Source: Actinomycetes bacterium (GTDB lineage Bacteria; Actinomycetota; Actinomycetes; Actinomycetales; Dermatophilaceae). From it: a stretch of 5,405 nucleotides of DNA. The stretch lies in assembly GCA_023451855.1 (NCBI GenBank), contig JAEXXY010000143.1, positions 1 through 5,405 on the forward strand, in the 5' to 3' direction. Below are positions 1 to 5,405 of this stretch, piece after piece. Each line of letters starts with the position of its first letter. Position 1 is the first letter of the stretch. The notes beneath the pieces were generated by a model. The model did no database searches and had not been told where the DNA came from. It saw only the letters and a list, made by a program, of their open reading frames with translations. The position numbers were made by a program, and so were the translations under genes.

Positions 1-711
1 GCCTTCGGCCACACCGCCTGGCTCTACGCCCGGTGGGGCCGCGCCCTCACGCCCGACCCCATCCGCCGGCTGCGCCTCGACCGCGCCGGGGCCCGCCCGA
101 TCTCCGTGGAGATCGGCGGCGACGACGTGCGTGCCGCCCTCGGCCGCTCCTCGATCCCGGCGCCGACCGCCGCCGCCGTCTCGGCGGTCGACCTCGCGAC
201 ACGCTCCTTCGTCCGCGAGGCGGCCGACGAGCTGCCCGTGCGGTGGGCCACGGCCGTCGAGGACTCGGTCCGGCAGGGCGAGGAGGGCCTCGCCGACGCG
301 CTCGACCGCGCCATGATCGACACCCCGTTGCAGGACCGCCGCCGCATCTGGTGGTTCGTGGTCGACGCCCTCCAGTGGGTGCTCGGGCTCGCGGCCCTCG
401 GGGGTCTGCTCTGGTACGCGGTGCTCTGGGTCATGGGACTGCTCGCGCTGCCGCGCCCCGAGGTCCCGACCCTCTGGGTGCTGCCGCTGCCGCTCGTGCT
501 GCTGCTCGGGGGTGTCGTCGTCGGGCTCGTGCTCGGCGCGCTGTCGCGGGCCTGGGCGCAGGTGGGGGCGCGGCGTCGCCGGAAGGTCGTCGCGCGGCGC
601 CTCACCGAGGCGGTCGCGACCGTCGCCGACGACCGTGTCCTCGTGCCGGTCGACCAGGTGCTGGCGCGCCACCGCGACACCCGCGAGCACCTCGACGCGG
701 CGACTCGCTGA
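1..711 (+). CDS. C-terminal part of membrane-anchored GTPase (YfjP-like, Era-type family); 5' end outside window
   Basis: The frame is open from base 1, so this is the last 236 residues of a longer protein; the GTG at 106 is an internal codon, not a start. No G1-G4 nucleotide-binding motifs are visible and would have to lie upstream. What can be seen is a basic stretch with a DPIRRLRL motif (residues 19-26), a soluble helical region to about 118, two hydrophobic segments suited to membrane spanning (about 123-150 and 158-183), then a cytoplasmic-looking basic run RRRRK (191-195) and a short tail. The DPxRRLxL motif, the paired helices and the position just upstream of ssb-ettA match, from memory, the C-terminus of actinobacterial YfjP-type GTPases of about 500-600 residues, which usually follow a dynamin-like gene. 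Its cellular role is not established. The family call is inference; the membrane protein call is firm. The next gene starts 209 nt downstream. Confidence 0.7.
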   Translation, partial: AFGHTAWLYARWGRALTPDPIRRLRLDRAGARPISVEIGGDDVRAALGRSSIPAPTAAAVSAVDLATRSFVREAADELPVRWATAVEDSVRQGEEGLADALDRAMIDTPLQDRRRIWWFVVDALQWVLGLAALGGLLWYAVLWVMGLLALPRPEVPTLWVLPLPLVLLLGGVVVGLVLGALSRAWAQVGARRRRKVVARRLTEAVATVADDRVLVPVDQVLARHRDTREHLDAATR

Positions 712-721
712 CTTCGGTCAC

Positions 722-738
722 GCCGCCCTTCGGGTGGC
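722..738 (+). terminator. Possible short hairpin terminator after the GTPase gene
   Basis: Eleven bases after the TGA of the GTPase gene, GCCGCCC and GGGTGGC can pair around a TTC loop (seven pairs, one of them G-U). No T-tract follows, so it is not a classical intrinsic terminator, although high-GC actinobacteria often lack one. It overlaps the first copy of the 12-bp repeat at 728-763, so the hairpin may simply be a by-product of the repeat. Confidence 0.25.
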
Positions 739-763
739 TCTCCGGGTGGCTCTTCGGGTGGCC
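728..763. repeat. Three tandem copies of a 12-bp unit
   Basis: CTTCGGGTGGCT (728-739), CTCCGGGTGGCT (740-751) and CTTCGGGTGGCC (752-763) lie head to tail. Copy 2 differs from copy 1 at one base, and copy 3 at the last base. The array sits between the GTPase stop and ssb. It could be neutral slippage or a cluster of protein sites. The 12-bp period does not match a helical turn exactly, and no known operator consensus is recognised. Confidence 0.8.
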
Positions 764-821
764 GTCCACACCCCCTGTCCCGCGGGTGCCCCCGTCCACA
801 GGTGACGTCCCGCCTCTGGGC
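762..821 (+). repeat. 30-bp imperfect tandem repeat, each copy carrying CCGTCCACA
   Basis: Two 30-bp units (762-791 and 792-821) share CCGTCCACA at their starts (762-770 and 792-800) and GTCCCGC at the same internal offset (777-783 and 807-813), with about 19 of 30 positions identical. The 9-mer ends in TCCACA, like the 3' part of a DnaA box (TTGTCCACA), but has CC instead of TT at the first two positions. The 30-bp spacing would put both copies on about the same helical face. The repeat is seen directly; any DnaA or other binding is speculation. Confidence 0.6.
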
Positions 822-882
822 GTGCTCGTCGCTGGCACGGCACGGTGGTCGCGGGTGGCAGTCGCCGCCCGCCGACACCGAG

Positions 883-898
883 CCGGCCCGCGGGCCGG
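883..898. promoter_or_regulatory. Perfect 16-bp palindrome just upstream of the ssb ribosome binding site
   Basis: CCGGCCCGCGGGCCGG is its own reverse complement. It ends 8 bases before the AGGGAG Shine-Dalgarno of ssb. In RNA it could form a six-pair stem with a CGCG loop next to the ribosome entry site; in DNA it could be a dimeric operator. In such GC-rich sequence a GC-only palindrome of this size may also be chance. No clear -35/-10 pair was found anywhere in 712-920. Confidence 0.4.
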
Positions 899-906
899 AC
901 CCGAGC

Positions 907-912
907 AGGGAG
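907..912 (+). promoter_or_regulatory. Shine-Dalgarno of ssb
   Basis: AGGGAG lies 8 nt before the ATG at 921. It fixes this ATG as the start although the reading frame is open far upstream (to about 33) because of the high GC content. Translation from 921 begins with a normal SSB N-terminus. Confidence 0.7.
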
Positions 913-920
913 CACCGCCC

Positions 921-1502
921 ATGAACGAGACCCGCGTCACCGTCCACGGCAACGTCGTCAGCGACCCCGTCGAGCGGCTCGGCCGCAGTGGCCACGTCTT
1001 CACGACCTTCCGCATCGCCACGACGCCCTTCCGCCGCACGGCCGACGGCAAGTTCGTCGACCTCGACACGAGCTTCTACTCCGTCATCGTCTTCAACGCG
1101 CTGGCCGCCAACGTGGCCGCCTCGCTGCACAAGGGCCAGCCGGTCGTCGTCGAGGGCAACCTCTCGATCAAGCAGTACCTCGGCACCGACGGCCAGCAGC
1201 GCACCTCGGCCGAGATCGACGCCGACCACGTCGGGCACGACCTGTCGTGGGGCCGGGCCGCCTTCGAGCGGATCAGCCGCGCCGCGGCCCTCGGCCACGA
1301 CCGCACCGCCGACCCCGATGTCCGCGACGCGGTCGCGGAGATGGCCGGCGACGGCCGTCCGGCGAACGTCGACGAGAACGGCGTCGTCCTCGACGGCTCG
1401 GACGAGGTCGACGCGGCAGGCGAGCGCCACGACTCCCCGTCGGTCTCGCTGCTCGGCGACCCCGAGACCGACGACTACGACATCGAGCAGGTGCCCGCCT
1501 GA
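921..1502 (+). CDS. ssb: Single-stranded DNA-binding protein, SsbB-like paralogue
   Basis: A 193-residue protein that binds ssDNA through an OB fold (about residues 3-110) and by family precedent should form tetramers. Family landmarks are GNVVSDP (10-16), FRIAT (30-34), the SFYSVIVFN strand (51-59), KGQPVVVEGNL (71-81) and DG (90-91). Aligning by eye to E. coli SSB, the ssDNA-stacking residues W40, W54, F60 and W88 correspond to F37, F52, F58 and Y86: aromatic throughout but without Trp. The only Trp is W110, just past the fold. The tail (about 115-193) is acidic but ends DDYDIEQVPA, not the usual DDDIPF-type tip that recruits replication and repair partners. This, and the ettA gene 93 nt downstream, fit the second SSB of actinobacteria (the Rv2478c-Rv2477c arrangement) rather than the replicative SSB located between rpsF and rpsR. 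The SSB call is firm; the paralogue assignment is inference. Confidence 0.93.
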   Translation: MNETRVTVHGNVVSDPVERLGRSGHVFTTFRIATTPFRRTADGKFVDLDTSFYSVIVFNALAANVAASLHKGQPVVVEGNLSIKQYLGTDGQQRTSAEIDADHVGHDLSWGRAAFERISRAAALGHDRTADPDVRDAVAEMAGDGRPANVDENGVVLDGSDEVDAAGERHDSPSVSLLGDPETDDYDIEQVPA

Positions 1503-1558
1503 GCACGACGCCACGGCGCGTCCGGCTCGTCCGCCCGTTCTGCGGGGGGTGATGTCGA

Positions 1559-1595
1559 TTCGGCCGTGCGCGGTGCGGCAGATAGCCTTCTGCGC
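1559..1595 (+). promoter_or_regulatory. Candidate promoter for a leaderless ettA transcript
   Basis: TAGCCT (1583-1588) fits the actinobacterial -10 pattern TANNNT. Only 7 nt separate it from the ettA ATG at 1596, so transcription would start at or one base before the A of ATG. No Shine-Dalgarno is present in the 20 nt before the ATG, as expected for a leaderless mRNA. A weak -35 candidate, TTCGGC (1559-1564), lies 18 nt upstream. The -10 is flanked exactly by the inverted repeat GCAGA (1578-1582) and TCTGC (1589-1593). The rest of the 93-nt ssb-ettA gap holds only a weak 5-pair hairpin (1507-1522) after the ssb stop. Confidence 0.55.
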
Positions 1596-3278
<1,683 letters not shown>

Positions 3279-3291
3279 CGCTCGCGCCGCC

Positions 3292-3333
3292 CGCGACGGC
3301 CACCTCCCGGACCCCCGGGTGGTGGCCGTCGCG
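3292..3333. terminator. Bidirectional hairpin terminator between convergent ettA and corA
   Basis: CGCGACGGCCACC (3292-3304) pairs perfectly over 13 bp with GGTGGCCGTCGCG (3321-3333). After one T-T mismatch the stem continues five more pairs (3306-3310 with 3315-3319) around an ACCC loop. It begins 13 nt after the ettA stop and abuts the corA stop codon (3334-3336), so it can serve both converging transcripts. There is no T-tract on either side, a common state for high-GC actinobacterial terminators. Confidence 0.8.
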
Positions 3334-4350
<1,017 letters not shown>

Positions 4351-4362
4351 GATCCCAGTGTG
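4351..4362 (-). promoter_or_regulatory. Candidate -10 element for leaderless corA
   Basis: On the minus strand CACACT (4362-4357) stands 6 nt before the GTG start at 4350. It keeps the A2 and T6 of the TANNNT pattern but lacks the first T. With no Shine-Dalgarno before the GTG, a transcript starting at the GTG itself is plausible. No convincing -35 was found. Read-through from the upstream gene, 39 nt away, remains an alternative. Confidence 0.3.
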
Positions 4363-4389
4363 GCAGGGGAGGGCAGCGGGACCGGCGGG

Positions 4390-5405
4390 TCAGGCGATGA
4401 GCGGCGGCGCGTCGTCGCGAGCGGGTCGGCCGGCGAGCGCGAGGTCCCAGGCCACCGCAAGGCGCCGGCCCACCTCGTCGGCCTCGTCGGCCGGCACGCA
4501 GAACGGGATCCGCACCCAGCGTCCGAGCCCTCCGGCGGCGGCGAACTGGCTGCCGCGCGCGAGACGGACGCCGGCCTGCTCGCCCACACGCGCGAGCTGC
4601 TCGCCCCGCGAGACCGGCAGCTCGCACCAGAGGTTGAGCCCGCCGACGGGCACCTCGAAGTGCCAGTCCGGCACGTGACGCCGCAGCGCCACGACCATGG
4701 CGTCACGCCTGGCGCGCGCCTCGCGGCGTCGCTCGTCCAACACTGAATCGCCCTGGCGCAGAAGATCGGCGACGACGAGCTGTTCGAGCACGGCGCTGCC
4801 GAGGTCGAGGCTGTGGCGCGACTCGACGACCGACCCGGCGGCCTCGCGCGGCGAGCGCACCCATCCGACCCTGATGCCGCCCCACCACGTCTTGCCGGCG
4901 CTGCCGAGCGTGAACGTCCCGGGGGCCGAGGCCGCGAACGGTGCGACGGGCTCGCCCGCCGGCCGGTCGAGGCCGAGCTCGACGAACGTCTCGTCGACGA
5001 CGGGCACGGCGCGGGCCCGGGCGAGCACCTCGCCGACCGCCGTGCGGGTGTCGGCGTCCATGAGCAGGCCCGTGGGGTTCTGGTGGTCCGGGATGAGGTA
5101 GGCCATCCGGGCCCCGCTCTGCCGCAGGCCGATCTCGATGGCGTCGAGGTCCCAGCCGTCGCGTGTCAGCAGTGCGGGCACGGGGCGCAGCCCGGACCGC
5201 CGGACGGCGACGACGGCGTTGGGGTAGGTGGGGGTCTCGACGAGGACCCGGTCGCCGACGTCGAGCTCGGCGCGCAGCACGGCTGAGAGCCCCGCGTGCG
5301 CGCCGGACGTGACGACGACCTGGTCGGGCGAGGTGGGCAGCCCGCGCCCGCTGAACCAGTCGGCGATCGCGGCGCGGGTCTCGGGCAGGCCGTGCGGCTG
5401 GTAGC
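4390..5405 (-). CDS. PLP-dependent fold-type I aminotransferase-like protein, probably MocR-type regulator; 5' end outside window
   Basis: The frame stays open to the window edge (first full codon 5403), giving the C-terminal 337 residues. It shows the aminotransferase class I/II order: YQPHGLPETR (1-10), VTSGAHAGL (31-39), ETPTYPN (56-62), HQNPTG (107-112, N109 binds PLP), VDET (136-139, D137 pairs with the pyridine nitrogen), GSAGKTWWGGIRVGW (167-181, Schiff-base lysine K171, R178 for phosphate) and WVRIPF (296-301, R298 in the place of the substrate-carboxylate Arg). All key cofactor residues are present. The YxPxGLPxxR opening and GSAxKxxWGGxRxGW around the lysine resemble MocR/GntR regulators, particularly the YczR branch as I recall it. 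These carry an N-terminal winged helix, which would lie beyond 5405. A plain aminotransferase is the alternative; the missing sequence decides it. It ends 39 nt before corA. Confidence 0.85.
   Translation of the reverse strand, partial: YQPHGLPETRAAIADWFSGRGLPTSPDQVVVTSGAHAGLSAVLRAELDVGDRVLVETPTYPNAVVAVRRSGLRPVPALLTRDGWDLDAIEIGLRQSGARMAYLIPDHQNPTGLLMDADTRTAVGEVLARARAVPVVDETFVELGLDRPAGEPVAPFAASAPGTFTLGSAGKTWWGGIRVGWVRSPREAAGSVVESRHSLDLGSAVLEQLVVADLLRQGDSVLDERRREARARRDAMVVALRRHVPDWHFEVPVGGLNLWCELPVSRGEQLARVGEQAGVRLARGSQFAAAGGLGRWVRIPFCVPADEADEVGRRLAVAWDLALAGRPARDDAPPLIA

Noticed and set aside
106..108. GTG as the start of a 201-residue two-helix membrane protein
   Set aside because: The frame is open and protein-like back to base 1, including the conserved-looking DPIRRLRL stretch, so the gene begins before the window.
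821..839. CGTGC and GCACG inverted repeat upstream of ssb
   Set aside because: Only five pairs around a nine-base loop; this is expected often by chance in such GC-rich sequence.
718..915. A 65-codon minus-strand frame in the GTPase-ssb gap
   Set aside because: Its C-terminal part is the translated 12-bp repeat (RRATRRATRRA), with no recognisable motif; it looks like a frame opened by GC content.
33..920. Upstream extension of the ssb frame giving a 489-residue protein
   Set aside because: The extension is Arg/Pro-rich out-of-frame translation of the GTPase gene. The ATG at 921 has a good Shine-Dalgarno and gives a normal SSB N-terminus.
1566..1595. Earlier in-frame GTG start for ettA adding ten residues
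   Set aside because: The family begins at MAEYIYTM. The added residues would cover the candidate -10, and there is no Shine-Dalgarno for the earlier start.

Overview
The window is very GC-rich (by eye around 70%), with strong G/C bias at third codon positions. Its GTPase-ssb-ettA gene order is typical of Actinomycetia. The proteins read like those of Micrococcales-type actinobacteria, possibly Intrasporangiaceae, but that finer placement is an impression and was not tested. Nothing suggests a phage, plasmid, transposon, CRISPR array or RNA gene. This looks like ordinary chromosomal core sequence, and I do not see a new multi-gene system in it.

Layout. The 3' part of a membrane-anchored GTPase-family gene (1-711, +) is followed by a 209-nt intergenic region with short tandem repeats and a palindrome. 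Next come a second-type single-stranded DNA-binding protein (921-1502, +) and the ABC-F translation factor EttA (1596-3278, +). A long perfect hairpin (3292-3333) separates ettA from a convergent CorA-family divalent-cation transporter (3334-4350, -). Upstream of corA on the same strand is a 5'-truncated PLP-dependent fold-type I gene (4390-5405, -), an aminotransferase or the effector half of a MocR-type regulator.

How the parts relate. The ssb-ettA pair matches a known actinobacterial neighbourhood (Rv2478c-Rv2477c in Mycobacterium tuberculosis). EttA gates the first steps of translation according to energy state. The SSB carries an OB fold but lacks the usual C-terminal partner-recruiting tip. 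ettA has no Shine-Dalgarno sequence but has a -10-like TAGCCT placed so that transcription would begin at or beside its ATG. It is therefore probably a leaderless mRNA with its own promoter rather than a simple read-through product of ssb. corA shows a weaker version of the same arrangement. The points most worth a second look are the GQN triplet in place of GMN in the CorA pore signature, the atypical SSB, the repeat-rich ssb upstream region, and the inverted repeat around the ettA -10.
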